Positions 1 through 12,500 of a DNA stretch of 60,357 nt are shown here, one piece after another. Under the pieces are notes generated by a model. It worked only from the letters and a program-made list of their open reading frames with translations. It was not told the DNA's origin and made no database searches. Each line of letters begins with the position of its first letter. Position 1 is the stretch's first letter. A program made the position numbers and the translations under genes. The DNA lies in NCBI GenBank assembly GCA_000934455.1, contig KN882285.1:220707-281063 (forward strand), in the 5' to 3' direction. The DNA is from Apostichopus parvimensis. Lineage: Eukaryota; Echinodermata; Holothuroidea; Aspidochirotida; Stichopodidae.

Positions 1-552
1 AAAACAATTTATGGTTTTTCGTCTGTCCATGTTTCAAACATGATATTAGTGTCGTATTGGTGTTAATATTGTTGGTATCTAATACCCTCTTGTAATTTCA
101 TATCTTTCCAATGATATGCAAGTTTACAATTATGAATTGAACTATTTACTCTTTTCAAATTTCTGACATACTGTATTCAAGTCTGCAGCTTAACAATCCT
201 TCCATTATATGAAATTTTAGGATTTTCACTATTGATATGCAATTTGGAAATTATTTAATTTTATAAATATTCAATTCTTAACTATTCAATTTTCAGTTCA
301 ACAATGCATTCAATGACCTACACTAGAGGTGTCAGTATTGGTAGTATCTTTTTAACTTTGCAAGATATATGCAACTAATCACATGCAAGCTTACAACTAT
401 TCATTCAACTATTTACTTTTTCTTTAAGTAAAGTCTGACATTTACAATCTTAAACAGACCACTCTGAATAAGTGGTTGTTTCCCACAGGATATCATATAG
501 CATGACAATTTCATGATCATTCCAAAGTACAGCAGCAAAGAAACAGCTACAA
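1..552. other. AT-rich flank, no gene seen
   Basis: AT-rich sequence left of the large inverted-repeat element. I see no long open frame, no exon-like segment with splice edges and no recognisable repeat family. The last bases before the element are GCTACAA. Confidence 0.5.
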
Positions 553-870
553 CCCTACTGGAAAAGTTAGTCTGATCTGAAACTGATCTGAAAGAGGTCT
601 GTCAGACTACCAAAGTAGTCTGTCAGAAATATCAGACAAAAACCAGACTAGTGACAGAACAATTTCAGACCAGTTTCACCTGAAACTAGTCTGATTCTCA
701 TTTCAGATCTAACTAAAAGTATATTTGAATTGAAAAGGTAATTTGCATTAAAAAAATGTCAGATCTGAATCTCATCTGAAAACTTCAGATCTAAGAGGTT
801 TATTTTATTGTTGGGGATATGATGGCAAATGAAGTCTTAGATCTGAAGTTTTTGGCAAACTTCAGACCTA
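553..870. repeat. Left terminal inverted repeat and subterminal array
   Basis: CCCTACTGGAAA is followed by about 300 bases dense in TCTGAAA, GTCTG, CAGATCTGA and their complements, often as small palindromes such as TCAGATCTGA. Degenerate motif arrays just inside the ends are typical of DNA transposons whose transposase binds many subterminal sites. The right-hand counterpart is at about 13310-13757. Confidence 0.65.
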
Positions 871-3239
871 CCTTAAGTTTTATTGTTATCAAGCAATATG
901 GTGGGTAGATTGACAAAGCTGAATGAATGCAATATATACCCCAAACAAAGAATTTTTCACTCTTTATTATGGTTCGTTGAGAGCTACATTAAATATGTAA
1001 AGAGGCATTACTTTAGAAAAATCACGGAAATCGGGGGTAGAAAACTGAATTTACAATCTCACAAATATCACAGAAAATTTAGAACATAGTTGTAACCAAT
1101 GTTTCTGATGTAAAATTCCTCGTTCGAATCATCAATTCACCGCATTTGGAATACAATTTTGAAGCCTACGTACAGCAACTTAACACAGAAAGTCCCGAAA
1201 ACTGTGGCGGTAAGTGTGTGTGTGTGACTTCAAATTCTCTCATTACATCAACACTCGGCCTATGCACAATAACAACTTTATCATCACACAGTAATTAATT
1301 ACTAAGTTAGTACGGCCTATACTTACACTTTATTACTCACATTACCGAAGAACAACATTTCACGGTCAAAATAATTCCATTTCAGGGATAATTAAGGTAA
1401 TTAGTATTGTGATTTCCACCCGGGGACGTTTTGGTTCACATTTTGACTACACGAGGACGTTTTGACTAAAAACGGGGACGTTTTGGTCAGGGAACGTTTT
1501 GAATGGTTATCGGCCTGGTTTGCAAGGTATTTTACGAATGGCTGATGATACTGATTAATGTATTCTTTGTTACTGTTAGGGTTAAGGATTAGGCCGGGTT
1601 ACTGCATGTGAGCCAGTTGGCAAAAATCTTGAAAATCAGTGCGCATTGGCCCAGGCATAGATGGGCCTCGGGTCATAGGCCTAGCCGTTTAAAGAAAATG
1701 TAACAAACCTGAGGCAGGAGAAACTAGCATGATCTGTATCATCATCCATTTGTTTCAGTGTATGATCTTCGGTAGGCTCCCTGACCGTATTGTGTGACGA
1801 TGAATATGTAACTTGGGGATCGGGTGCATCCTCTAAACTATTTTTTGACAACCTCGTTTTCATCCTCCATTTTGAAGTTTTGGCATGTGCTGAAAAGGAT
1901 CATGTGTTGTAAGTAGCTGTTAGTTTGCACATATAGACCTAGGCCTTTGCACTGTGGTCGAGTCACTGTCATAATTCACCTGCTCATTCATGATTAACCA
2001 TGTGAAAGCAATACACCGGTACCCTATACATATCAAGATATCGTTAAGACATATATTATCCCTGTATATGTTTAGATCTGTAGCAAAAGTATTAGGCTAA
2101 GCAGAAAATAGTAAAACCGAATCGGTTTTAAAGCCGAGAGGTTCGAGCGAACATCTTACAATGTAGCTAGCTATATACGCTATAGCCTTAGGCTAGTTGT
2201 TGTTACATATCCATTTTGACAGCATGTTTATATTACGTGGGTTACTTGGTTAGTGCCCTTTTGTCATCTTCAAAATACAGAATTATTTGTATATAAATTA
2301 ATCATAATCCACTGTAAATCATCAAGAAGGATTTTGTTTATGTATTTATTAGTGATATTATTTTTAAAACGCTAATTACTTAAATAGAGAAATAGATACG
2401 AAATAGCGATGGACAGAATAAACCAGTTGTCAATCAATCATATCCAGTTTGTTTCGTTTTGCAAACGTTAATATTTTTGCCAAAATTTAAGTAGGCCTTG
2501 ATAATAAAATAATTTTAAAAAAACTCCATAAATGTCTTTATCTGAATTTATCATCCTTGTTCCAAAATATATTTAGTTATATTTAGTAGCAAAAGCAATT
2601 AAGAGCTGGTTTAAGTTAGATTGGATCTATATACCTACAAAATACTGGCCAATTACCTCCGATTCTTAGTATCTGATCAGACAATCAGCTGCGATAATTC
2701 CGTTGGCGGCAATTTATGTTGATGTTGCGTGACCTTTTTTGTATGTTGGACGTTCGTAATGTACCGCGTCCCCATATAGCGTATACGGCCGAACGATCAT
2801 ACCTCATATCACAATTAATACCGACGCTCTACACCATTTATTTCTTGAGGATTTTGTCAATTTTCTTTGTGAAGTCATTGTTTTCCCGGTTTATGTTAGG
2901 TCTAAACAAGAGGTTGTTCTTATCGGAATTGACAAATATTACTTAACATCACACTGAAGTGCCGAACATTTGACATATAATCTCAGACGTCCGTTAAACA
3001 GCAAACTAGCATTTAAAACGTTAATCCTATACCTAGGATATAGGAATAACATAGGCCTAGGCTGGTTATGCTAGCTGATTTGTGCACCGTAGGTCGCATA
3101 GGCTAGGTCTATATAGGTGGCTTATACAGTACTTACTACGATAGGAATTCTGAACCCAGCCTAGCGCAACTGTTCCAAAATTCCATTTGTACCAACTTTA
3201 TTGCTAAACATTTGGCACACAATTAGGCCTACAAAGAAG
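871..3239. other. Noncoding 5' region of the BEN element
   Basis: No convincing coding exon. It holds a run of GGGGACGTTTTG-type words (about 1419-1500) and several AGGCCTAGGC-like words towards the gene start. By position it should contain the promoter and 5' leader of the BEN gene, but I could not fix a TATA box or start site. Confidence 0.4.
1419..1500. repeat. Cluster of GGGGACGTTTTGR words
   Basis: Four copies of a (G)GGGACGTTTTG or GAACGTTTTG word lie within about 80 bases, separated by TTTTGACTA-like spacers. Related GGGGACGTCAAAATTTT sequence occurs at 45912 inside the 8-kb transposon, and GACGTCCC/AAAATTTGACG at about 35,600. Confidence 0.5.
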
Positions 3240-3529
3240 ATGGAGGATACTTATACGATGGCAAAGAGACTGATGGATATGCCATATGGCTTTAGCGCCA
3301 AAAAAAAACACTGGGGAAAGAGATTCCAAGACTAGTAGTAGGCCTGGTACTAGTAAAGCTAACATTAGACCAGTGAAATGTTTGGTCTATTGGATTGATG
3401 ACCAATAAGTTAGCATTGTCGCAAAGTCTGCCGTGCAACTGGAAAAAGACGATTTGTTTGAAGGTGCGACTTTGGAAGTCCGATTCCAGGACCGTCAATT
3501 TTACAGGGCGAAAATGTTGAAGATAAGTG
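3240..3529 (+). pseudogene. BEN gene exon 1: Tudor-like N-terminal segment
   Basis: The ATG at 3240 opens MEDTYTMAKRLMDMPYGF. After a run of nine A the frame must shift to read RPVKCLVYWIDDQ, a TAA, then LEVRFQDRQFYRAKMLKIS up to a GT donor at 3530. The pattern (V-x-C-L-V-x-W, acidic turn, then a strand ending FYRAKML) resembles the small beta-barrel segment found at the N terminus of many invertebrate BEN-domain proteins; that comparison is from memory. The A-run shift could be a sequencing slip, but the TAA is a second independent lesion. Confidence 0.55.
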
Positions 3530-4005
3530 GTAGGTGGAATTTAAGCTTTAGGCCCCTAGTTTAAGTTGGGCTATCAATCATCTAGGTTCTGCCTATGCAC
3601 TGATCCAGCAAGATAAGCCTAGGCCCACACAAAAAGGTGTAAGACATAGGACTAGGCCTATGTTGGGCCTAGGCCTATATCACAATAGCAAAGAAAAAGC
3701 TAACCACACTTGTGGGGTGTAAACAAGAATGAATCAAATTTCAGAAAATTGTAGGCTAGTCCTTTGGATAACTGGCCATGTAAAAAGCCTTAAAATCGCA
3801 CACTGGGCATAGGTTATTCTATATTTGAGAGGAATATGTTTCCTCATATATTTCGTTATTAATGACCTGTGCATTATGATTTAATCCAGTGACATCCTAA
3901 TAATTTTTATTCTTAATGCTCCCATGTAGTCCTTGTCCCGAGGCATTTTCAGCACAATAATCAATGTGTAATGGCTGCTGTAGATTTGTGCTGTCTGTGT
4001 TGTTA

Positions 4006-4345
4006 AGATGGGAGCGTGGCCTATCGGTAGAGTGTCCGACTGGCATTCCGGAGGTCCAGGGTTCGAATCTCGAATTGGCCTCTTTAGACTTCTCTGTCGA
4101 AGCTGTACAACAGTTGTTGATGGGGGTTGTCCGCTTCAGTATGTTTGACATGACTGTTGCACAGTGGTGATCGACAAGTTGCTTCCACCTCTCCAAACTT
4201 TCAGAAAGTGGTCAAAGTATGGGGTACACACTCACGTCCATCGGATGAGGACGTTAAATGGCGGTCCAGGGAGCAGGACGGGGTCTCACGCCTGTCTCGT
4301 TATCATCTGAGCACTTGGTCGTGAAGAGAAGGTTGATAAGCCGGT
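4006..4345 (+). repeat. tRNA-headed SINE
   Basis: The head has a Pol III box A (TGGCCTATCGG) and box B (GGTTCGAATCT) at tRNA-like spacing, with about 75 bases of tRNA-like sequence. It is followed by an unrelated body with a GGATGAGGACGTTAAATGG segment near 4245. There is no proper acceptor-stem pairing, so this is not a working tRNA gene. It lies in the intron between the first two BEN-gene exons. Confidence 0.65.
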
Positions 4346-4727
4346 GTTCATCCACGATCATATCTGGCAGTCTGGGTTATCTGTGGTACGGGGTCTTTCA
4401 TGAGGACTAGATGTCCTTCTTGATCATTAATCTACTAAACAACTGGTGCACTGCATAATTTAGGAGCCAATGAGATAGAGATAGCTGTAGCTCAGTCGCA
4501 TTCAACCCACTGAGCCCAACAATGAAGCCATTGGGAATCTCCTGGAGGTGTCCCCTGACAAATCCTGTATGCATCTACGCTTTCAGTTTCTCTGATCAAA
4601 ATGCATCATTGTTCAGTAAATTTTTCGGTGATTATTTCACTATTAACTGCAATTGTCAGTTAATGTTAAAAGTTGTAAATAGTAAAGGTATACTGTATTA
4701 CTATATATATATTACTTTTTCTGATAG

Positions 4728-4830
4728 ATGATTTCAAATCACTTAAAATGCAGTCGCGATGAAGTGGCCCTAAACCTTGCAGTAGTAAGTGAAGAAATAG
4801 AAGATGCACAACAAGAATATTCAGAAGAAG
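4728..4830 (+). pseudogene. BEN gene exon 2 (acidic helix)
   Basis: It lies between a TAG acceptor (4725-4727) and a GT donor at 4831. Read in phase 0 it is open and ends with the acidic run VVSEEIEDAQQEYSEE, leaving phase 1, which matches the next exon at 6267. The join back to exon 1 (which ends in phase 1) does not keep this frame, so an exon edge is wrong or there is another lesion. Confidence 0.4.
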
Positions 4831-6266
4831 GTACTGTATGGCTATTTTTTTTATAACTACCACCAAATTTCTTGACATTGTCAGTGCTACCAAAACTTGT
4901 GGGTTGACCAGAATGTCTTTTGCATAAATCAAGACAAAATAAGCCTCATCTCATTTGTTATGGAATGGAATCTTTTTGTAATAGAATTTGTTTCCCAATA
5001 TGGTACATTGTTCTTATCACATGTGCTGGATTTTTCATTGCTTACCGGAGACAAAAGGAATCTATACACAGTCAGGACATACCATGTGTAACTCACTGTG
5101 GCAGACTTTGACGGGCATCATACTTGGCACATAGATGCCCCATATTGAGATGAACCCTATTGTTTTTGGTCAAAGGTCAATTGAGCAATATATACACAAG
5201 GCCCCATTGTTATTACCTCATGCATTGGAGCATTTGACTTGTTGGCTAGTAAATAGGGTTGCCAGGCATTTCCTGTTTGATTATTATCTGAAGGGGTTAT
5301 AGCTACACAGGGTTTGTTTGTTTGTTACTTTTTTTAACTTAACTGAAACATCACATATCACAGCTGGTAATCACAGTGAGCATGCATGGTTATACATTGA
5401 ACTAGCCTTACCCCTTAAACTAAGATGTTTTCTAATTGAAGGTTTGATGCAAGAACCGATCAACCCTGAATATAAGTAGGGAGACTTTTTACATATTTTC
5501 TTTTCCTTAATTTTGTTGAAAAATGTTCCATCATGCCTTATTTGTAAATATATTTAATTACTATCTGATATATCTTATCTTGCAGCCACAGGTAGAGCCT
5601 CAAACCAACCATGAACATTGTCTTCCCAAAGTTGTATGCAGGAAAAAGAATAATATTGCTCACTCAGATAATGTTGCAAATTTCTTGTTAATGCTTGGCA
5701 GTTTTTAATATTGGTTTTCAAATGCTATGATATTCCCACGAAAAAGAACAATGAGAGACATGTATAATGTGTGAATCGCTCAAAATAAATGTTGGATCAG
5801 ATAAATAAACTATATTAAGTGTACATATATCTGTACACGTAATACACATACATATATCATAAAATATTTGAATGCGGATTGCAGTGTAGATCCTCTAATA
5901 ATTTCATATTGGCTCATTTTAACCTTTGGTTTTAATATGCAAAGCAATAGGCTAAACAGGTTTATAACGGTTTCATCGTTATATGTACCGCATCATAATG
6001 CATATAGTTTGACAATGTATGTTGTAACAATTCTTACTGATATTGTTCCAAAAAGATGAATTTTGCATCTTCTAGGTGCCTCAATTCTTAGTAATAAATG
6101 ACATACACGCTTCACTCCAGCTACACTGTACATGCATTTTCCTATCCTTAGAATAAGTGCTGTCTAGTTCAGAAAGTTAAAAAACAAATGCGAAAATATC
6201 CTTTGGTGAAAGAAGGCTATTCTCCGGCCTCTAACCACTGTTATTGCTTAAACATTACATTTTCAG

Positions 6267-6332
6267 GTCCCAAAAAGAGAATTGGTGGTGAAACCGTAAC
6301 GGAACCGGCCATGAAGAAAAAGAAAAGTGCAG
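6267..6332 (+). CDS. BEN gene small basic exon
   Basis: 66 bases between TTTCAG and GTAAGT, phase 1 to phase 1, encoding PKKRIGGETVTEPAMKKKKS. The Lys-rich end looks like a nuclear localisation signal, as expected for a BEN protein. Both splice edges are strong. Confidence 0.5.
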
Positions 6333-6707
6333 GTAAGTGTAACAGGGTGTCCATTAAACCAAGCCAAAGGTCCCTGGAGCTAAGAAAATGTAGGAACCGT
6401 TGATTTTCTAAAATAGAATTAGTCGTGGGGCCCTTGCTTTTCATCATCCTAAGCAAAATTGGGGCAGCATATAATTTTTTTAAATTTCCTGCCAGTTATC
6501 AGTATATTGCAGTGTTTGCGATTTGTTTTTTCTTTAAAAAAAATGGTGATTTAAATCAAATAAATGAATTAAAATCGTGATTTTTATTATAATTAATATC
6601 ATGATTTAAATGGAATTAATTTAAATTAACCAACCCTGGTATATTGTTTTTCTTCTGCAAATTTGAAAGAAAATTATAACATAAAATTGGTATTTTTGGT
6701 TTTTCAG

Positions 6708-6850
6708 AACAGATAATGGCAAGGGCTGCTGCCCGACGGGCAGTGTTTCGCAAAATGGTGAATGAGAATGGTGGGGCAAGTGATGATGACGGTGATTTAA
6801 GCTTCCAGTCAACTGATGATTATTTTGATACTGAATTTTGTTTTTTAATT
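6708..6850 (+). CDS. BEN gene exon with basic helix and acidic tail
   Basis: Acceptor TTTTTCAG, phase 1. It encodes EQIMARAAARRAVFRKMVNE, then a Gly/Asp-rich stretch ending STDDYFDTEF. The right edge is not fixed; the frame closes at about 6855. Phase fits the preceding exon exactly. Confidence 0.45.
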
Positions 6851-7111
6851 ATTTGAAAAAATACAGAATGATATTGCTATACAAAATAAAATTTGTATAC
6901 AGTTTTGCTATGCAGTTTGCTGATACTAAAATTATTCTGGGTTGTTGGTGAAGGATATTTATTTTTGGGAATGTCAAGGGCCCTTTTTGGCCCTAATGTC
7001 AAATAAGGCCTACCTCTGTAATACAATGAATAAATAATAGCAATAATATGTTTGTTGTTGCAAACTTCTACAACATGAGAATGTTTAGTGCTGTCACCCC
7101 TATGTTTTTGA

Positions 7112-7845
7112 ATTTGCACTCTACATACTTCCAAAAGGGTGCATATCTGCAACCAACAGCTCCACTAGCCAAGGAACCACATCTGCAACAACAACCAGCT
7201 CCTCAACCTTCCTCACAACAACCGGCTGCTTCACAACAATCAGTTCCTCTACCTTCCTCACAACAACCGGCTGCTTCACAACAATCAGTTCCTCTACCTT
7301 CCTCACAACAACCAGATCACCTTCCTCACAACAACCGGCTGCTTCACAACAATCAGTTCCTCTACCTTCCTCACAACAACCAGATCCTCTACCTTACTCA
7401 CAAGAACCAGTTGCTCCACTTGCCGCACAACATTCAGTTCCTCGACGTTCCTCGCAACAACCAGCTCCTCGACCTTCCTCACAAGAACCAGCTACTCCAC
7501 GTGCCTCACAGCATTCAGTTCCTCAACCTTCCTCACAAGAACCAGCTGCTCCATATGCCCCACAATCATCTTTTTATCCACTTCAACAACCTCTGCAGCA
7601 GCCACAAATCGAGCAATACAGACCACTTGCAGAAGACGTTTCAATGGCAATGAATTTAGCCAGTATTGAACAATATTATGACTCTGGCTGGGGTGATACA
7701 GGCATGCACAATGATGGCCTTGCACAAGAGAATGTTATGCTGAAACAGAGACTTCACGAACAGGAGAAACATATTAACTTCTTGGAAAGCAAGGTTAATA
7801 CACTTGAGACTGTTCTAAGAGAGTCAAGCCCTGTTAAGTGTTGCG
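7112..7845 (+). pseudogene. BEN gene exon: Pro/Gln/Ser repeats and coiled coil
   Basis: The first part encodes repeats of SSQQPAASQQSVPLP (15 residues), becoming degenerate as SSQEPAAPYAPQ. The second part (about 7644-7843) encodes a helix with heptad spacing, including ENVMLKQRLHEQEKHINFLE, up to a GTAAG donor at 7846. Low-complexity linker, coiled coil, then BEN is a usual order for BEN proteins. One frameshift near 7317, inside the repeat array, separates the two parts. The left edge is uncertain; AG at about 7120-7140 is a possible acceptor. Confidence 0.55.
7201..7316 (+). repeat. 45-bp coding minisatellite
   Basis: Unit of about 45 bases beginning TTCCTCACAACAACCGGCTG, with two nearly identical copies and further diverged copies running to about 7560. 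It codes for the 15-residue Pro/Gln repeat. The frameshift in this exon lies at a repeat junction, which fits slippage. Confidence 0.7.
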
Positions 7846-8306
7846 GTAAGTTGACCCATTTACTACAGCAAAAATATCAGTGTCAGCACTCCTTTCGATT
7901 AGTATTGTTACATGTCATGTATTACGCGTAGAACGTTCTTGTCGTATCAACTTAGTGTTATTGGTGCTTCAGTTTCCTTCGCCTGACATCATTCTCAATG
8001 TTCTTGTTCTGTGGATGAGCCTAATTATAGTGACCATTAATACTGCAAAATTTTGTAAGCTGGACAAAAGTAGGGGGCCAAGTTTTGCGGGGCCCCGACA
8101 GGTATATGCTCAAATGAACCCGCGTTCTATTTTTTTTTACCCAGTGCAAACACTAGTAAGCAAAAAATACCAAAATAAGCTCATGCATGAGTCACTTAAT
8201 TTGCAGATATGGTCTACCTAACAAATGTAAATTCAACTACAACAGTATGATGATAACTTAATTTTGCATGGTCTTGAATAAACTTTATTATGTTTTTTAT
8301 CTTCAG

Positions 8307-8377
8307 ATGTCACTATACAAGATGTTTGACTTTTAAAACGACTTGCTGGTGTCTTGGAAGCGAATGTGAATATATTT
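8307..8377 (+). pseudogene. BEN gene exon with in-frame TGA
   Basis: Between CTTCAG and GTAAAC. In phase 1 it encodes DVTIQDV, a TGA, then LLKRLAGVLEANVNIF, ending in phase 0 as the next exon requires. The downstream half is a good helix, so the TGA looks like a real nonsense change or a base error. Confidence 0.45.
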
Positions 8378-8521
8378 GTAAACTAGATTTATAGTTACAG
8401 TGGCTTGCTGTGTGCCCCAGCCTGAAGGAAATTACGTGGCTAGCCAATACTCACATATAATATTCCTGCTAAGTTGAGCACAGTTCAAACAAAATACCAT
8501 TACTTTTCTCATTTTTTACAG

Positions 8522-8593
8522 AGGTCAAGCCAGGAACAACAATTCACACATTACCATGACAGCACCAATGATGTATTGCAGCTGGAATATTGT
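8522..8593 (+). CDS. BEN gene linker exon
   Basis: 72 bases between TTTACAG and GTAAG, phase 0 to 0, encoding a polar linker that starts RSSQEQQFTHYHDSTND. No motif recognised. Confidence 0.4.
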
Positions 8594-8851
8594 GTAAGTT
8601 TTCTTCAGCCTTGTATATTATCATCGTGGTCTCCCTAAATATTGGCAGAAGTTCCATTGATACTGAGAGGCCAATCAAGCCCGACACATGATTCTTGGAG
8701 GAATTTCAGGTTTTCTTGGGAGGGGAATTTCAGGTTTTCTTGAGAGTGGGGGCATTTTTCTTGTTGAAAATAATATTACAATGTTAGGTTCTGATCAAGT
8801 ACTCTCAAGAACCTATGTGACCTAAAGATGATATTTTATATCTTTATATAG

Positions 8852-8935
8852 AATCCTGGACACTCTTCTATGGATATTGAAAGGAATACATCTTGTTCAA
8901 CTGTCTCCTCCTTTGATAGAGGAATGTTATTTGAA
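8852..8935 (+). CDS. BEN gene linker exon
   Basis: 84 bases between TATATAG and GTGAGT, phase 0 to 0, encoding a Ser/Thr-rich linker (SSMDIERNTSCSTVSSFD). No motif recognised. It keeps frame with the exons on both sides. Confidence 0.45.
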
Positions 8936-9488
8936 GTGAGTAAATTTTATATACATAATAATAAAGCGGGAATTTGAAAGCGGGAATACCACTAACATGC
9001 TTAGAGTACTAAACAAAAACATTCTCTAAACAACATGCAATCAATATATAAAAAAAAATAGATAATACACAACATAATAGAAAATGGGTCCAAACTGTCA
9101 ATCGCAAAGTGTGAATCGCAAAGCTTTGTGGTAGTATACTTCCACGTTGATCACAGGGAAAAATAACAGCCTAGTGTATTTTGTCACAATCTTGTTGTAC
9201 GAGCACCAGTTCTTACACCCCACTATCGCCTTCATTATCGGAAAGTATGAATATTCTTGTGATAAATCTTGGGATATTCTAAAATACAATTACCATACTG
9301 TATTTGCTAAACACTCACTGGTTACTCTCATTTTTAGCTGAAACTAGTACGAGCTTACTTTATAGAAGGACACAAAACTTTGGAAAAGTCATGGAATTTT
9401 ATTGTCCTTAAGGTGCGGGAACCCTGCAACATTGTAATGCCCTCCCTTATCCACATTTATTGCAAATTTTCTTTCTCTTTCCATGCAG
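8936..9488. other. Intron before the BEN exon
   Basis: AT-rich intron sequence, ending in a pyrimidine-rich tract and a CATGCAG acceptor at 9482-9488. Open frames on both strands here are short and lack coding features. Confidence 0.5.
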
Positions 9489-9554
9489 ATGACAACGATA
9501 GAGCTGGTGAAGGGTTCCAGTTGCCGCATTACAAGAGAACAGCTAGAGCATGTC

Positions 9555-9562
9555 ATCATGAC
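9555..9562. repeat. hAT target-site duplication, left copy
   Basis: ATCATGAC immediately before the hAT terminus CAGTGTTG. The same 8 bases follow the right terminus at 12722-12729. Eight bases is the usual hAT duplication length. Confidence 0.9.
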
Positions 9563-12500
9563 CAGTGTTGTAGCCACGCCGGTTGGGCGTAACCGCCACT
9601 AGTGCTTGCCGACCGACACTCAGAGTAAATCAGCATCCTACCGACCGACACTCAAGGTTCCTACCGACCGTCACAAAAATCAGTGAATTTTGTATTAAAT
9701 GGAATCAAAATACACTGAAAATTACCTGTGTCATACTCGAAATAATTTGTTCACAAATTTACCCAAAATATTACTATTCTGAATCAGAATTTAGAACACT
9801 GTAGTCCGATTCTCTAGCCTGAAAAAACCCAAATCAAAACCTGGGTAACTAGTAATACTACGAATCTATGATCATCAACGCAACGAGCGAGCCACAACTC
9901 ACAAGCGCAGACACGGTAATCATAACAGCTGCATGCAGTACACGTGTGAGTGATACGTACGAGAGAGCAATCACACACATATTTACTGTGACAACAACGT
10001 CAATACATTTCGCTTGTTCATTTGGAAATTTGTATCGCAATTGTCTGAAAGTTTAGGTTTCTGTGTAGTGGTTTTTGTTATTTATCGCAATATGTCGCAG
10101 CGCAATATTACTAGTTTTTTCGGTCGGGCCAGTAGTAGTAGTAAGAGGAAGGAAGCCGATTTAGCGGCCGCGACTGACGCTGGGCACAATGATCATGAGA
10201 CAGAGACTGTGGAGACACCAGTTCCGCGAAATGGCAGTAATTTCACTGAACATACCGGTACTACTGAATCGGACGCCTCACATGATGACCCCAGTACTAG
10301 TACTGTTAGTGCACAGTCTAGTAAGACTTCAAAAAAGAGAAAACTTGCAACCAAATTCCTGTCGGTGTGGAAAACGAATCGGCCATGGCTGAAATATGTT
10401 CCAAATGAAAGTATGTACTGTACTTATTGGCAAAAGTTTAACAAAATGCCTTTTGGTCGCAATGCAGGGAACTAAACACCAAATGTTAGGATAAAGGAGC
10501 ATGAACAGTCAATAGAGCATAAAGACTCGGTCAAGGCTGAACTCCTTGTTGCAAAATCGAAAAATGTGGTAGAAGAACTCATGAAGCCTGTTGAATTTTC
10601 AAAAGGATGGTATGGTCGAGGCATTTAAATGCCTATATTTCTTGTGCAAAAACAACATAGCGCATACCACTAATTTTCCCAAATTACTACAGTTGGAGAC
10701 TTTACTTGCTTTAGATATAATTGCAAAGATCAGCAAAGGAGGCAATGCAAAATACACTTCAACCACGGCAATTAAAGAATCTTTGGAATGTATCAGTGAG
10801 GTCATCGAAAATAACATACTAGATGAAATTAAACAGAGTGACAGTTACGCGCTCAGATGTGTCTGTCATTGAACATATGGTGATTCATGGACGATTTATC
10901 ACAAATAATGGTGATGTCTGCGTTCGTTTCTTTAAAGTTTTAGATGCATTAGCAGCACATGCAGATATGGATGAGCCAGATGCAAGAGATATTGGAATAA
11001 TTTCTCTTAATGCTGACACAATTAGCCACAAAATAACGGACTACATAGAGACAAATGAATTGGACTATGCAAATCTCCGTGGCATTGATACTGATGGCGC
11101 AGCAGTTATGACTGGACAACGAAATGGGGCAGTCAAACAGATTTTAGACAGGCAAGTAGAGAAGCAGAGAGACGTAAATGAACCACGTAAATTGATAAAC
11201 AGGGCAATCGGACACCATTGTGCTGCGCATAAATTAAATTTGGCTGCAAAACATGCAGGGTCAGGATTTCCTGTTATAGTTCGTTTCAAGCGCACCATCA
11301 AGGGCTCTCGTGTATACAACAGATGCTCCATGAGACGCTTCAAGAATCAGGAAAGATAACCAACCGAAGTGAAACCAGATGGCTTGCTCTTGGTAAATGC
11401 GCTATCAAGCTAAAAAACATTTTAACTACTGTCATCGTAAGCTTAGAACGAGAAGCATTAGAACGTGCGGATTCCAGCGCAGCAGGCCTCGTACATATAA
11501 TGATGACCTGTGAATTTATAGCACCGTTAGCTCTCGTTGACCCAGAGTCCACCTGGAGCAGAATCTTCACCTTGCTGGCAGACTAGCAAGAATCTACAAA
11601 GTCCAACCACCACACACAGCAGACTGTGAACGAGATTTTTCCAGAATTGCTCTAGTCAAAACGCACATCCGAAACAGAATGGGCGAGGACACTCTGGATT
11701 ATTTAATGCGTATTAGCCTTGAAGGTCCCCCTATCGAACGTTTTGACTATGAGAAAGCTGCGATGGTTTGGGCCTCCAAGGAGGAAAGGAGGTATAAAAT
11801 CAAGCTACTGTAAAGTAATTAGTACAGTAGCTAGTTCTGTTTTCAGTATTTTAAAGATGAAGCATGAGAATTTGGGACTCATTAATAAACTGCATATCAT
11901 CTGTGTGAATAATCCGACTGTCCAACATCTTCATCTCCAAGCAAATCAAGTTAACATTCTGCAGGGCATGTGTAAAACCCAAACTCTTATAGCGCAGTGA
12001 AACATCCGTGAATTATGAAAGAAAATACTCCTGGGCCGTCTCAGATGAGTTAAAGGTAAGATAATCAATAAATAAGTACCGTAATGTAGGCTTGTTTCAC
12101 AACAACTTCTTTGAATGATCCAATAATCCATTTCAGAACAGGTTTTCCCCTTTCTGTGCATATATTCTGGCTTCTGAGTAAAATAAATCACGAAAACTCA
12201 AAAAGTAAGTTGCCAAGAAGAAGATTTTTTTTATTGCAAACACCTGCACAGGCGTTGTGGATCAAGCGATACAATCTAGCACTGAATTATACAAAACGGT
12301 ATACAAACATTGAGAATTTGTGAAATTCAAAATCATAAGTCTTTCCTCGTACAATACAAATTACAATGATAATTAATATGTAATTGTGACTTGTGCGGGC
12401 TTTACTAGGCGTGTTTTTTTTTCGTTCAGTGATGCCGGTGGGGCGTAGGGTGTATTGAATAACACACCTAATTTTAGCTATTCACAAAGACTGTCAGGTG

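Noticed and set aside
1681-1863. A minus-strand gene at 1.7-1.9 kb
   Set aside because: Sixty codons with no motif, no splice edges and no neighbour on that strand.
4010-4085. A working tRNA gene
   Set aside because: Boxes A and B are present but the ends do not pair as an acceptor stem, and the sequence continues into a SINE body.
7121-7306. A minus-strand Val-rich repeat protein
   Set aside because: Shadow of the Pro/Gln coding minisatellite on the + strand.
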